Shown here piece after piece: positions 25,780-34,357 of a DNA stretch of 64,000 nt. The translations under genes and the position numbers were made by a program. Each line of letters opens with the position of its first letter. Positions within the stretch are counted from its first letter, which is position 1. Origin of the DNA: G965247475 sp965247475 (GTDB lineage: Bacteria; Chloroflexota; UBA11872); the NCBI GenBank assembly GCA_965247475.1, contig OZ252016.1:186001-250000 (forward strand). The letters are read 5' to 3'. The notes under the pieces were generated by a model, which saw nothing but the letters and a program-made list of their open reading frames with translations, was not told where the DNA came from and did no database searches.

Positions 25780-26784
25780 TCACTGCGGTTGTAACGACGT
25801 GTTTTCCAGGACCTCTCGATTCGTCACATTGGTTGGGATCTTGCCCTGGAGCGCCAGGGCGACGTTCTGCGCGGTGCGCCGCTGCAACTCCTCGATCGAG
25901 CCCTCCGAATAGAACGCCGCGTGCGACGTCAGGACCACGTTCGGAAGGCTGAACAGCGCGTGATCCGCCGGAAGCGGTTCGATCTCGTAGACGTCCAGCC
26001 CGGCCCCGGCGAGCTCGCCGGAGGCGAGCGCCTCCACCAGGGCCGCCTCGTCGATCACCGGTCCGCGCCCGGTGTTCACCACGTAGGCCGTTGGCTTCAT
26101 CATCTTGAACTGCTCCGCCCCCAAAATGTGGCGGGTCTCATCCGTCAGTGGCGTGTGGACGCTGATCAGATCGGAGCTGCGCAGCAGCTCTTCCAGGCTC
26201 ACCAGCTCGGGCCGCTCGTCCGCCGGGTAGTCGGTCGCATTGATGTACGGATCAAACACCACGATGTCCAGATCGAAGGGTCGGGCACGGCGCGCCAGCG
26301 CCCGTCCGTTTCGTCCGTACCCCATGATTCCCAGCCGCTGCCCGCTCAGGCGCCACAGCGGCTGGGCCGCCTCGAACGCCCATTTGCCGTCGCGCAGCCC
26401 CCGCTCGAGTTTGGGGATTCCGCGGGCCAGACTCAGCAGCAGCGCCATCGCGTGATTGGCCACCTCTTCCACGCAGTAGTCGGGGACATTCGTGACCGGG
26501 ATGCCGCGCTCGGTCGCCACCGCGACCGGGATGTTGTCGACGCCCACGCCGTACCGGGCCACCACGCGCAGGTCCGGTGGGTTCCGCACCGCCTCGTCGG
26601 GCACCGGCGCCCAATTGGTCATGATGGCGTCAGCGTCCTGCGCCAGCTCGATCAGCCGGTCCGCCTCCGCACTGTCCGAGGCCACTAGCTCCGCGCCGAG
26701 GGGCTCCAGGATCTCGCGCTCCGGGTCCAGCGTCGGCCATGCGTAGTCCGTGATCAGCACCTTGAATCGTCCGCCGCTCGTCAT
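25780..26784 (-). CDS. D-2-hydroxyacid dehydrogenase (C-terminal-binding-protein type)
   Basis: This is an NAD-dependent dehydrogenase of the D-isomer 2-hydroxyacid family, about 334 aa from ATG 26784 (ATG 26802 also possible). It has the substrate-binding RYGVGVDNI, the nucleotide loop (LGIMGYGRNGRALARRA, a variant GxGxxG), NTGRGPVIDE with the catalytic Arg, AGLDVYEIEP with the Glu, and the active-site His in SHAAFYS. The HxAFYS form and length resemble CtBP-like members rather than SerA; no ACT domain is present. The substrate is not predictable. Confidence 0.85.
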   Translation of the reverse strand: MTSGGRFKVLITDYAWPTLDPEREILEPLGAELVASDSAEADRLIELAQDADAIMTNWAPVPDEAVRNPPDLRVVARYGVGVDNIPVAVATERGIPVTNVPDYCVEEVANHAMALLLSLARGIPKLERGLRDGKWAFEAAQPLWRLSGQRLGIMGYGRNGRALARRARPFDLDIVVFDPYINATDYPADERPELVSLEELLRSSDLISVHTPLTDETRHILGAEQFKMMKPTAYVVNTGRGPVIDEAALVEALASGELAGAGLDVYEIEPLPADHALFSLPNVVLTSHAAFYSEGSIEELQRRTAQNVALALQGKIPTNVTNREVLENTSLQPQ

Positions 26785-26900
26785 CTTCTGTCCGCCTTGC
26801 ATTGGGCCGGGCGCTTGCCGGGCCGTCTCACCAAGTGCCTATGGTAGGGGCGCGGCGCTGGCCGTGTGCGAGCGCCGTGACCTGTCCGGGACGGCGCAGC

Positions 26901-27773
26901 CTACGCCTGCATCGCGCAGATTGACACGCCGACCACGCCCGGACCAACGTGGGCGCCCATCACCGCCGTGAAGCTCGTCACGTACAGGTCATCGGGTCGG
27001 ACATCCCGCTCGATCCGGGTCGCCAGCTCAACCGCCTCCTGATCGTTCGCGCCGTGATGGACGGCGACCCCCAGATAGCTCGCGCGCCGCGCGGCGTCTC
27101 GCACGGCCTTGAACATCCCGTCGATCGCGCGACCACGCGACCCGAATCTCGCCCGCGCGCTGATGCGCCGGTCGTGAAGTCGGAACATGAACGTGGACGG
27201 CACTCGGTCGGCGATCCGGGCCACGACTCTCGGTAGGCGACCGCTGCGGGCGACGAACTCCAGCGAGTCGATCACCGCTAGGATCTCGCCACTCTCGCTC
27301 GCCCTCCGCGCCACGCTGGCCACCGACCGCAGATCGGCGCCCTCCGCGGCCGCCCGCGCCGCCAGCAACGCGGCAAAACCGCTGGCCATCGCGGCGCCGC
27401 CCGCCTCGACGATCTCCACCTGCGGCTCGCCGCCCATCTGCGCACGCGCGGCTAGGGCTGCCTCGTGCATCGTCGACAGCCGACGCGGGATGCACACGCA
27501 CACCACGCCGCCCGCCCACGTGCGCGCGCGCCCGAAGGCCTCGAGATACGCCCCGGGTGACATCGTGCTGGTCGTCGGCAGCTCCGTCTCGGTCGCGAGG
27601 CGGCGCCAGAATTCGTGCGGGGTGATATCGATGCCGTCCTGCAGCTCCGTGCCCTTCCAGACCAGCACGATCGGCACCACCTCGATCCGGTGGCGCGCGA
27701 TCTCGTCAGACGGTAGACAGGCGCTGGAGTCGGTAACCAGCGCCACGCGGCGCCGGCCGTCAGCGCCTGTCAC
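26901..27773 (-). CDS. DegV family protein (fatty-acid-binding FakB type)
   Basis: A 290-aa DegV protein. The N-terminal VTDSSACLP motif and central TSTMSPGAYLEAF are typical. FakB/DegV proteins carry a fatty acid to the kinase FakA, giving acyl-phosphate. Its start overlaps the end of plsY by 14 bp, and PlsY uses acyl-phosphate, so the pair fits one phospholipid pathway. No fakA is seen in the window. Confidence 0.85.
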   Translation of the reverse strand: MTGADGRRRVALVTDSSACLPSDEIARHRIEVVPIVLVWKGTELQDGIDITPHEFWRRLATETELPTTSTMSPGAYLEAFGRARTWAGGVVCVCIPRRLSTMHEAALAARAQMGGEPQVEIVEAGGAAMASGFAALLAARAAAEGADLRSVASVARRASESGEILAVIDSLEFVARSGRLPRVVARIADRVPSTFMFRLHDRRISARARFGSRGRAIDGMFKAVRDAARRASYLGVAVHHGANDQEAVELATRIERDVRPDDLYVTSFTAVMGAHVGPGVVGVSICAMQA

Positions 27774-28413
27774 GGTCCAGCAGGACCCTCCACAGCAACT
27801 GCATCGGGAGGCTTTGGTCCTCGCGCGACTCCTCTTTTCGAAACCCGAGGATGCGCCCGAGCACCAGCACGCCTAGCAGGATCCAAGCTGTCAGGGCCAG
27901 CACGACCGATGCCCCGGTAACCGATATCACGATCGCCGTCGCGAAGAATCCCACCAGCGCGCCGGGTGCGGAATCCCGCAGCAGGTACCGCCCGAGCACC
28001 AGCCCCGCGAACGCCAGCGCCATGTGCCATGCGCCCAGGGCCGCCAGGGCCGCGCCGGCCGGCCCCACGCCGCGGCCGCCGCGCAGCCGCAGCGTGATCG
28101 GCCAGATATGCCCGACCACCGCCGCCGTGGCCGCCACGGCCGACAGCTCGTACGACCCGAATCGCTGCGCGATCAGCACGACCAGCGTCGGCTTGAGCGC
28201 GTCCGCAAGCCCTGCCGCCGCCCCCGGAATCGTGCCAATTCGCTCGATGGCGGCCGATCCGCTGACGCCGCCTCCACCTTCGCTAAGAAGATCGTGGCCC
28301 CGCAGGCGGGCGGCCAGATACGCGATCGGAATCGATCCGATGAGATATCCCACCAGGATCAGCAGCACAGCTTGCACTGGGACCCCTTGGCCTCGAAGGG
28401 GAGCGGGCCGCAC
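27760..28413 (-). CDS. plsY: Divergent glycerol-3-phosphate acyltransferase PlsY
   Basis: An integral membrane protein of 217 aa with about five helices. Family features are GYLIGSIPIAYLAARLRG at the N-terminus, LKP after the first loop, and GHIWPITLRLRGGRGV. PlsY acylates glycerol 3-phosphate with acyl-phosphate. The first catalytic motif, normally GSGNxGATN, reads GGGGVSGSA at about 46-54, so the Asn/Thr residues are lost. It may be a divergent active enzyme or a paralogue with another role. An internal GTG a few codons in is an alternative start. Confidence 0.75.
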   Translation of the reverse strand: MRPAPLRGQGVPVQAVLLILVGYLIGSIPIAYLAARLRGHDLLSEGGGGVSGSAAIERIGTIPGAAAGLADALKPTLVVLIAQRFGSYELSAVAATAAVVGHIWPITLRLRGGRGVGPAGAALAALGAWHMALAFAGLVLGRYLLRDSAPGALVGFFATAIVISVTGASVVLALTAWILLGVLVLGRILGFRKEESREDQSLPMQLLWRVLLDRDRR

Positions 28414-28492
28414 CTCTCCGGAACGGCCTCGCCTCAGCGTGCCAGGAGTTTAGCAATCGCGAATCGGGCGGGCGTGAGCGCGGTGCGGCGCC

Positions 28493-30886
28493 TCAGCGCC
28501 GACGCGCGGTCTCGCGCGTCGCCGAGATCACGCCGGGCACGCCCTCGATCCGCCGAATCAGCCGCGACAGCTGCGCCACGCTGGTCAGGCCGACCGTGAT
28601 CCGATTCGTCGCCTGACGCCGGCGATTCGTCGCCACGCTGGCCGAGATGATGTTGAGCCCTTCGTCCCGAACGATGCCGGTGATGTCGTGGGTCAAGCCT
28701 TCGCGGTCGTCCGCCAGAATGCGAATCGTCACCGGCAGTTGTTGCGCGTCGTCCTCGATCCAGCTCACCTTCGCCCGCTGGCCCTTGAGCTTGAGGAACT
28801 CACGGCACCGCGGCCGGTGCGCTTCCACCACGCCGTCCATCACCACGCCGCCGATTCGTGCGCCCGGCCGCGGCGAACAGCAGTTGCCCAGCCTGACCGG
28901 CAGGTCGGGCTCCGCGGCCACCAGTCGACCGCCCCACTCGACCTCGACGAGACGTTCCGGCTCCGAGACGTTCTGGACGTTCGGGCAGTTGGCCCGATGG
29001 ACCGTGATGCCCTGCCCGCGAGTGATGTACCCCACGATGTCGTCGCCGGGCAGCGCGGTGCAGCACTCGCCCAGCCGCGTCAGCAAGTTTCCGGCGCCCA
29101 GCACCCGCACCATCGGCTGAACGTCGCGCCGCGCGGCCGGCGCCGGCTCGATCGGGGGCGGCTCGGGCGCGGCCACCGGCGCCAGCTTCAACCGGTTGAT
29201 CACTTGGCGAACCGACGTGGCGCCATACCCCACGCCAGCCAGCAGGCTGTCCACGTGCATGTACCCCAGCGACGTCGCGATCTCGGTCAGGTCCTTCGTC
29301 CCGACGTCACCGATCCCGCCCTGGCCCAGTCGCCGCAGCTCGCGATCGAGCAGCGCCTTCCCGGACTCGAGGTTCTCGGCCCGCTGGCGGCGCTTGAACC
29401 ATTGCCGGATCTTGTCGCGCGCATGCGCCGTGTGAACCTGGGTCAACCACGTCCGGCTCGGGCCTTGGCTGTTCTTGCTGGTGAGAATCTCCACCGCGTC
29501 TCCGTTTTGGAGCTCGTGGTCCAGCGGGACCAGGCGGCTGTTCACCTTCGCCCCGATGCAGTGGTGCCCGATGTCGGTATGGATCCGGTACGCGAAGTCG
29601 AGCGGCGTGCTCCCGACCGGGAAGTCCTTCACCTCGCCCTTCGGGGTGAACACGAAGACGGTATCGCTGAAGAAGTCGGTCTTGACCGCATCCACGAATG
29701 AGCCCGCCGGCGCCTCCTCCTCACCCCAGGCGAGGATCTGCCGCACCCACGCGAGCTTCTCGTTGAAATCCTCTTGCCCCTCCGGACCGCCTTCCTTGTA
29801 ACGCCAGTGCGCCGCCACCCCGTATTCGGCCGTCTCGTGCATCTCTCGCGTCCGGATCTGGATCTCGACTGGCTTGCCGTCGGGACCGAGCACCGCCGTG
29901 TGAATTGAGCGGTAGCCGTTCTCCTTGGGTGCGGAGATGTAGTCGTCGAACTCATCGGGAATATGGCGCCACGATCCGTGCACCGCGCCGAGTGAGGCGT
30001 AGCAGTCCTGCACCGTGTCCACGATGATCCGCACCGCCAGGATGTCGTACACCTCGGTCAGATCGATCCCCTTGCGGCGGACCTTGCGCTCGATGCTGTA
30101 GATGTGCTTCACGCGGCTTTGGATCAGCGCCTCCACGCCGGCCTCGTCCAGCTGCTGCCGAAGCTGATCGGTGACCTCGTCGATCGCCGCTTCGCGCGCC
30201 TGCCGCTCGGCCAGCAGCCAGCGGCCGATGTCGCGGTAGCGTTCGGGAGCCTGCAACTTGAACGCGTAGTCCTCGAGCTGCCAGCGCCATTCCTCGATCC
30301 CCAGCCGCGCCGCCAGCGGCGCGTAGATCTCGAGCGTCTCGCGTGTGTACTGCTCGCGCTTCTCGTCCGGAAACACCCACGCGGTCTGGACGTTGTGCAG
30401 GCGGTCGGCCAGCTTGATCAGCACCACCCGGATATCGCGCGCCATCGACAGAAACACCTTGCGCAGGTTCTGCGCTTGATGCTCGTCCAGGCTCTCCACC
30501 TTCACGTCTTGCAGCTTGGTTACGCCGTTGACGAGCTCCGCCACCTCGCGGCCAAACTTGCTCTGGATGGACTTGAGATTGATCGAGGTGTCCTCCGCCG
30601 CGTCGTGCAGCAGCGCGGCCGCGATCGCCTGCGCGTCGAGGTGCAGCTCGGCCAGCCGCTCCGCCACGTGCAGCGGGTGCTGAATGAAGGGCTCGCCGGT
30701 AAGCCGCTCCTGGTCGGCATGCCCCCGCGCGGCCACGTCGTAGGCGCGCTGGATCAGGCCGAGATCTTGATCCCGGCTGTCAGCCGGCACATAGCTCCCC
30801 ACCAGCTCGAGCAGATCGTCGATCGCGATCTGCGACGGCGCACCGGTCGCCATTGGCGCCAGCGTGGCGGCCACCGATGAGGGCAT
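28493..30886 (-). CDS. rel: (p)ppGpp synthetase/hydrolase, Rel family
   Basis: A long RelA/SpoT homologue (797 aa) that makes and probably degrades (p)ppGpp in the stringent response. Domains in order are an HD hydrolase (HPLHVAE, LLHDAAEDT), a synthetase (RRKGIDLTEVYDILAVRI, ENGYRSIHT, EIQIRTxxMHxxAEYGVAAHW), TGS (VFTPKGEVKDFPVGSTPLDFAY), a zinc-finger/RIS-type region and a C-terminal ACT. Retention of HD suggests a bifunctional enzyme. It starts at ATG 30886, or ATG 30853. It follows recJ by 9 bp; in Firmicutes the usual order is recJ-apt-relA, and apt is missing here. Confidence 0.95.
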   Translation of the reverse strand: MPSSVAATLAPMATGAPSQIAIDDLLELVGSYVPADSRDQDLGLIQRAYDVAARGHADQERLTGEPFIQHPLHVAERLAELHLDAQAIAAALLHDAAEDTSINLKSIQSKFGREVAELVNGVTKLQDVKVESLDEHQAQNLRKVFLSMARDIRVVLIKLADRLHNVQTAWVFPDEKREQYTRETLEIYAPLAARLGIEEWRWQLEDYAFKLQAPERYRDIGRWLLAERQAREAAIDEVTDQLRQQLDEAGVEALIQSRVKHIYSIERKVRRKGIDLTEVYDILAVRIIVDTVQDCYASLGAVHGSWRHIPDEFDDYISAPKENGYRSIHTAVLGPDGKPVEIQIRTREMHETAEYGVAAHWRYKEGGPEGQEDFNEKLAWVRQILAWGEEEAPAGSFVDAVKTDFFSDTVFVFTPKGEVKDFPVGSTPLDFAYRIHTDIGHHCIGAKVNSRLVPLDHELQNGDAVEILTSKNSQGPSRTWLTQVHTAHARDKIRQWFKRRQRAENLESGKALLDRELRRLGQGGIGDVGTKDLTEIATSLGYMHVDSLLAGVGYGATSVRQVINRLKLAPVAAPEPPPIEPAPAARRDVQPMVRVLGAGNLLTRLGECCTALPGDDIVGYITRGQGITVHRANCPNVQNVSEPERLVEVEWGGRLVAAEPDLPVRLGNCCSPRPGARIGGVVMDGVVEAHRPRCREFLKLKGQRAKVSWIEDDAQQLPVTIRILADDREGLTHDITGIVRDEGLNIISASVATNRRRQATNRITVGLTSVAQLSRLIRRIEGVPGVISATRETARRR

Positions 30887-30895
30887 ATGGCTTCC

Positions 30896-32602
30896 CTACG
30901 GGTGCGCGGCGAGGCGAATATCGTCGATCAGCATCTGTAGACGTGTCGTCCCGCGGAACGTCCGAACGTCGAGCCGGAACGCGGCATCCACCCGCCGACC
31001 GCCCGGAAGGGCGTCGCGCAGCTCTCCGCCGCCGAACCAGATCCCCTCGACGTTGGGTCCCAGTTCCGCGAAGCGAATCGCCAGGTGGTCGCTGCCCACC
31101 GTTCGGACTTGATCCATTACTACATTCTCCACCACGAACCTGGGTCGCTCATGACCTTCGCCGAACGGTCCGAGCTCGCTGAGCTGCCGGAACGTGTCCC
31201 AATTGATGGTGGCCGGATACACCCGGCCGTCCGCGTGAACGCGGGGCCCCAGCTGGCCTACCAGCTCGGGGCGCCCTAGTTCGCCCGTCAGCCGATCTCG
31301 CAGTGCATCGACCTGGCTCGGCCGCATACTGAACCCCGCTGCCCGCGCGTGACCGCCCCAGGCGATCAGCAGATCCGCGCTGCGCCCGAGTAGCTCGGTC
31401 AGGTGCACGCCGGCCGGCGATCGCGCCGACCCGCGGACTTCGCCGTCCACGTGGGTGGCGACGAACGCCGGATACCCCGTCGAGCCGGACAAACGCGACG
31501 CCGCCAGGCCCACGATCCCCGCCGGGTAGGCGTCGCTCACCGCGAACGCCATCGGCAACTCTGGATCCAGGCCGCGCGTCACATCCGCCACCACGTCGTC
31601 GGTGAGCCGTCGACGCTCCGCGTTGAGCGTGTCCAGCTGCCGCGCCAGCTCCTGCGCGCGAACCGGATGCTCGGCTTGAACGAGCTCGAGCGCGAGCTGT
31701 GCATGCGCAAGCCGCCCGGCCGCGTTCAGCCGCGGCGCGTACCAGAATGCGATCGTCTCGGCGGTCGCCTGCTCGACTGGACGCCGCGCGACTTCGCCGA
31801 GCGCACGCAGCCCTACCCGGTGCGTCTGTCGCAGCTGCGCGAGCCCCTCGCTCACGAAGGTCCGGTTCTCATCCTGAAGCGGGGCCACGTCGCCGACGGT
31901 CCCCAGCGCCACCAGATCCAGAAACTCCTCCGGGTACGGCAGCCGGTCCGGCAGCTCCTCGGCCAGCGCGTGCACGAGCTTGTAGGCCACGCCCACGCCC
32001 GCCAGACCGATGAACGGGTAGGTGGATTCCGGAAGACTCGGATTGAGGGTGGCAACGGCCCCCGCGACCGCGCGGTCCGCGTGGTGGTGATCGGTGACCA
32101 CGACGTCCATGCCCAGCTCGACCGCACGCTCGATCTCCGGCTCGGAATTCGTCCCGCAGTCCGCGCTGACGATCAGCTCGGCGCCGTCCGACCGGATCGC
32201 CGCCATCGCGTCCAGGTTCATCCCGTATCCCTCACTCACGCGTTCCGGGATATACGGAAAGACCTGGCAACCCAGCATGCCCAGCGCTTCCACCAACAAG
32301 ACCGTCGCGGTGACCCCGTCCACGTCGTAGTCGCCGTACACACAGACGGTTTGTCCGCGCGCCGCCGCGTCCGCGATCCGGGACACCGCGCGGTCCATGC
32401 CCGTCAGCAGATACGGGTCATACGGCGGCAACGGCCCATCCAGGAACGCGCGGACCTTTTCCGGCGTGTCGTGCCCGCGGCCGTGGAGGATCTGCACCGT
32501 CAGCGGCGGCAGATCGTCAAGGGCCTCGAACAGCTCCCGCGGCGCGCGACGGCGGATGTTCCATTCGGCGCCGGTCAGGCTGCGCATGCGGCGGGTCCTC
32601 AC
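30896..32602 (-). CDS. recJ: Single-stranded-DNA-specific exonuclease RecJ
   Basis: A 5'-3' single-strand exonuclease of recombination and mismatch repair (568 aa). DHH-family motifs are clear: YGDYDVDG (motif I), SADCGTN (II), VTDHHHA (III), and in the DHHA1 domain GGHARAAGF. A C-terminal OB-fold follows. The start may be at 32602 or at the second methionine, 32587. recJ and rel appear to be one operon. Confidence 0.95.
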   Translation of the reverse strand: MRTRRMRSLTGAEWNIRRRAPRELFEALDDLPPLTVQILHGRGHDTPEKVRAFLDGPLPPYDPYLLTGMDRAVSRIADAAARGQTVCVYGDYDVDGVTATVLLVEALGMLGCQVFPYIPERVSEGYGMNLDAMAAIRSDGAELIVSADCGTNSEPEIERAVELGMDVVVTDHHHADRAVAGAVATLNPSLPESTYPFIGLAGVGVAYKLVHALAEELPDRLPYPEEFLDLVALGTVGDVAPLQDENRTFVSEGLAQLRQTHRVGLRALGEVARRPVEQATAETIAFWYAPRLNAAGRLAHAQLALELVQAEHPVRAQELARQLDTLNAERRRLTDDVVADVTRGLDPELPMAFAVSDAYPAGIVGLAASRLSGSTGYPAFVATHVDGEVRGSARSPAGVHLTELLGRSADLLIAWGGHARAAGFSMRPSQVDALRDRLTGELGRPELVGQLGPRVHADGRVYPATINWDTFRQLSELGPFGEGHERPRFVVENVVMDQVRTVGSDHLAIRFAELGPNVEGIWFGGGELRDALPGGRRVDAAFRLDVRTFRGTTRLQMLIDDIRLAAHP

Positions 32603-32678
32603 ACTGGGATGGGGCAGGGTACCCGCGGCCTCGGGATTCTCGGAGGCGCCCGGCTGCGGATGCGCCGCTCCGGGCCTG

Positions 32679-33059
32679 CTAGCCGAACACCATCAACGCC
32701 GTGGCCGTGCCCACGATCGCGCCGATTGCGAGACCCACCGCCAAGCCACCCACCATCCAAAGCGCGATCTGCGTCGAGCCCTCGGTGGGAGGCGTCGCCG
32801 GGTGCGCCGGCAACGGCCCCGCTCGTACCACCGCGGACTCCACGTTTGGGCGGTTCACGTCGTCTGCGGTCACCACCACCGGGTCGACCGCCACAGCACG
32901 CTGGAACACCGGCGGCGAGACGATCGCCTCTGATCGCGGCCCCGCGTCCGAGCTTTCCGAGAGCGGGACTCGCCCCACGCGCTCGACGAATGAGGGCCGG
33001 CGCGGGCGTTCGCGCCGGCCCCGTTCTCGGGTTTGATCGGCCACGGCGCAGGCTACCAT
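32679..33059 (-). CDS. Small tail-anchored-like membrane protein, unknown
   Basis: About 126 aa from ATG 33059 (GTG 33044 or an upstream start at 33104 possible). A basic N-terminus (RERGRRERPRR) and a low-complexity middle precede one C-terminal hydrophobic helix (about the last 25 residues, WMVGGLAVGLAIGAIVGTATALMVF) with glycine zipper spacing. It is upstream of recJ on the same strand. Its 5' end overlaps the uncertain 5' end of the divergent MFS gene. I recognise no family. Confidence 0.5.
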   Translation of the reverse strand: MVACAVADQTRERGRRERPRRPSFVERVGRVPLSESSDAGPRSEAIVSPPVFQRAVAVDPVVVTADDVNRPNVESAVVRAGPLPAHPATPPTEGSTQIALWMVGGLAVGLAIGAIVGTATALMVFG

Positions 33060-34357
33060 GCGCCCGCTTTGCCGCGACCGGCCGACGGTCGGCGCGCCAC
33101 TCATCGGATCTCCCGACGCGAGACAACCGTCGCGCGAACTACGCGGCGACGTTCGCCGCGTTCACCGTCATGTCCTTCGGCATGTCGGTCTCGGCGCCGA
33201 TCTTGACCGAGATCCGCGACGAGTTCGATCTGAGCTTCGCCGTGCTCGGTTTGATCGTCACGATGCCGCCGCTGGCCCGGATCGTGTTCACCCTTCCGGC
33301 CGGCAATCTGGCGGATCGGTACTCGTCGCGGGCGCTGCTCTCCGCTGGAGTAGCGGCCGCGGCCGTCGGCGGCGTGGTCAGCGCTCTGGCTCCGGTCTTC
33401 GTGGCGGTGCTGGCCGGCGCGCTGCTCGTGGGCGCGGGCAGCGCCGCGATCTTCACCGGTGGCATGGCCGGCGTGGCCCGCCGGGCCAGCCCGCGTCGGC
33501 GCGGTCGTGAGATGGCCCGCCTCATGGCCGGGTTTCATCTCGGGACGTTCCTGAGCCCGGCGCTGGCCGGTCTCATCGCCAGCGCCTTCGGCTGGCGCTC
33601 GGCCTTCGTGCTCGCCGCCGCGATTGCACTGGTCGCGGTCGCGGGCCTCTGGACCTTTGCTCGCGGTCCGGACGCGTCCAGCGCGCGGAGCGATCGGCCG
33701 CCCGCACGGATTCCGCGCCCTGAGCTCTCCCGCGACGTGATGGCCGTCGCGATGTTGAGCCTGACCCTCTGGGGCGGGACGTTCGCGCTCAAGAACGTCA
33801 CCCTGCCCTTGTACGGCAGCGTTGCGCTCGACCTCGACCCCGCCGGCGTGGGCGTGGTGGTGTCGATCGGGGCTGCCGTCCGCACCGCGTCGCTGTTCTT
33901 CGCCGCCGGGCTCATCGACCGTCTCGGACGCCTCGCGGTGCTTGCCCCGGCGCTTACGGTCACGGCCGCCGGAGCCCTGCTGCTGCTGCTCGAGCCGTCG
34001 ATCGCGGTCTACGTCCTCTTCGCCTTGATGACGGCGCTCGGCGGCATCGCGTCCGCGCTGCCGACCATCGTCCTCGCGGACCGCGTCCCATCGGAGCGGC
34101 TCGGACGGTCGCTCGCCTCGATGACGTTCGTCACGGATGTCGGTCTGGCGGCCATGCCGCCGCTGGTTGGATTCATGCTTGATTCCGCCGGATTCTGGCT
34201 GGTCGGGATCGTGTTCGCCGCGACCCATGCCGCCGCAATCGCGGTGGGCCGTCGCGTGATTCGCGGCGGGCGACCTGGTGGTGTGGGGCCGCGCGCCGTC
34301 ACCGCGAGGGCCGGCGCCTCCGCGGCCGACACCGTCTCCAAGCCGCCGCCGGGTTAG
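32990..34357 (+). CDS. MFS transporter
   Basis: A major facilitator superfamily exporter-type protein with twelve predicted helices. The first is near ANYAATFAAFTVMSFGMSV, and the cytoplasmic loop GNLADRYSSR after helix 2 is the MFS signature. The substrate is unknown; drug or metabolite efflux would be typical. The start is uncertain. ATG 32990 gives an Arg-rich leader that overlaps a divergent gene, while the next ATG, 33170, cuts into helix 1. The frame remains open back to 31403 over recJ, which is shadow. The stop overlaps the coaBC stop by 4 bp (convergent). Confidence 0.8.
   Translation: MRAGAGVRAGPVLGFDRPRRRLPCARFAATGRRSARHSSDLPTRDNRRANYAATFAAFTVMSFGMSVSAPILTEIRDEFDLSFAVLGLIVTMPPLARIVFTLPAGNLADRYSSRALLSAGVAAAAVGGVVSALAPVFVAVLAGALLVGAGSAAIFTGGMAGVARRASPRRRGREMARLMAGFHLGTFLSPALAGLIASAFGWRSAFVLAAAIALVAVAGLWTFARGPDASSARSDRPPARIPRPELSRDVMAVAMLSLTLWGGTFALKNVTLPLYGSVALDLDPAGVGVVVSIGAAVRTASLFFAAGLIDRLGRLAVLAPALTVTAAGALLLLLEPSIAVYVLFALMTALGGIASALPTIVLADRVPSERLGRSLASMTFVTDVGLAAMPPLVGFMLDSAGFWLVGIVFAATHAAAIAVGRRVIRGGRPGGVGPRAVTARAGASAADTVSKPPPG

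Noticed and set aside
31403..32989. Open frame extending the MFS gene upstream by about 530 codons
   Set aside because: It runs antisense to recJ, is Arg/His-rich without domains, and recJ is unambiguous on the other strand.
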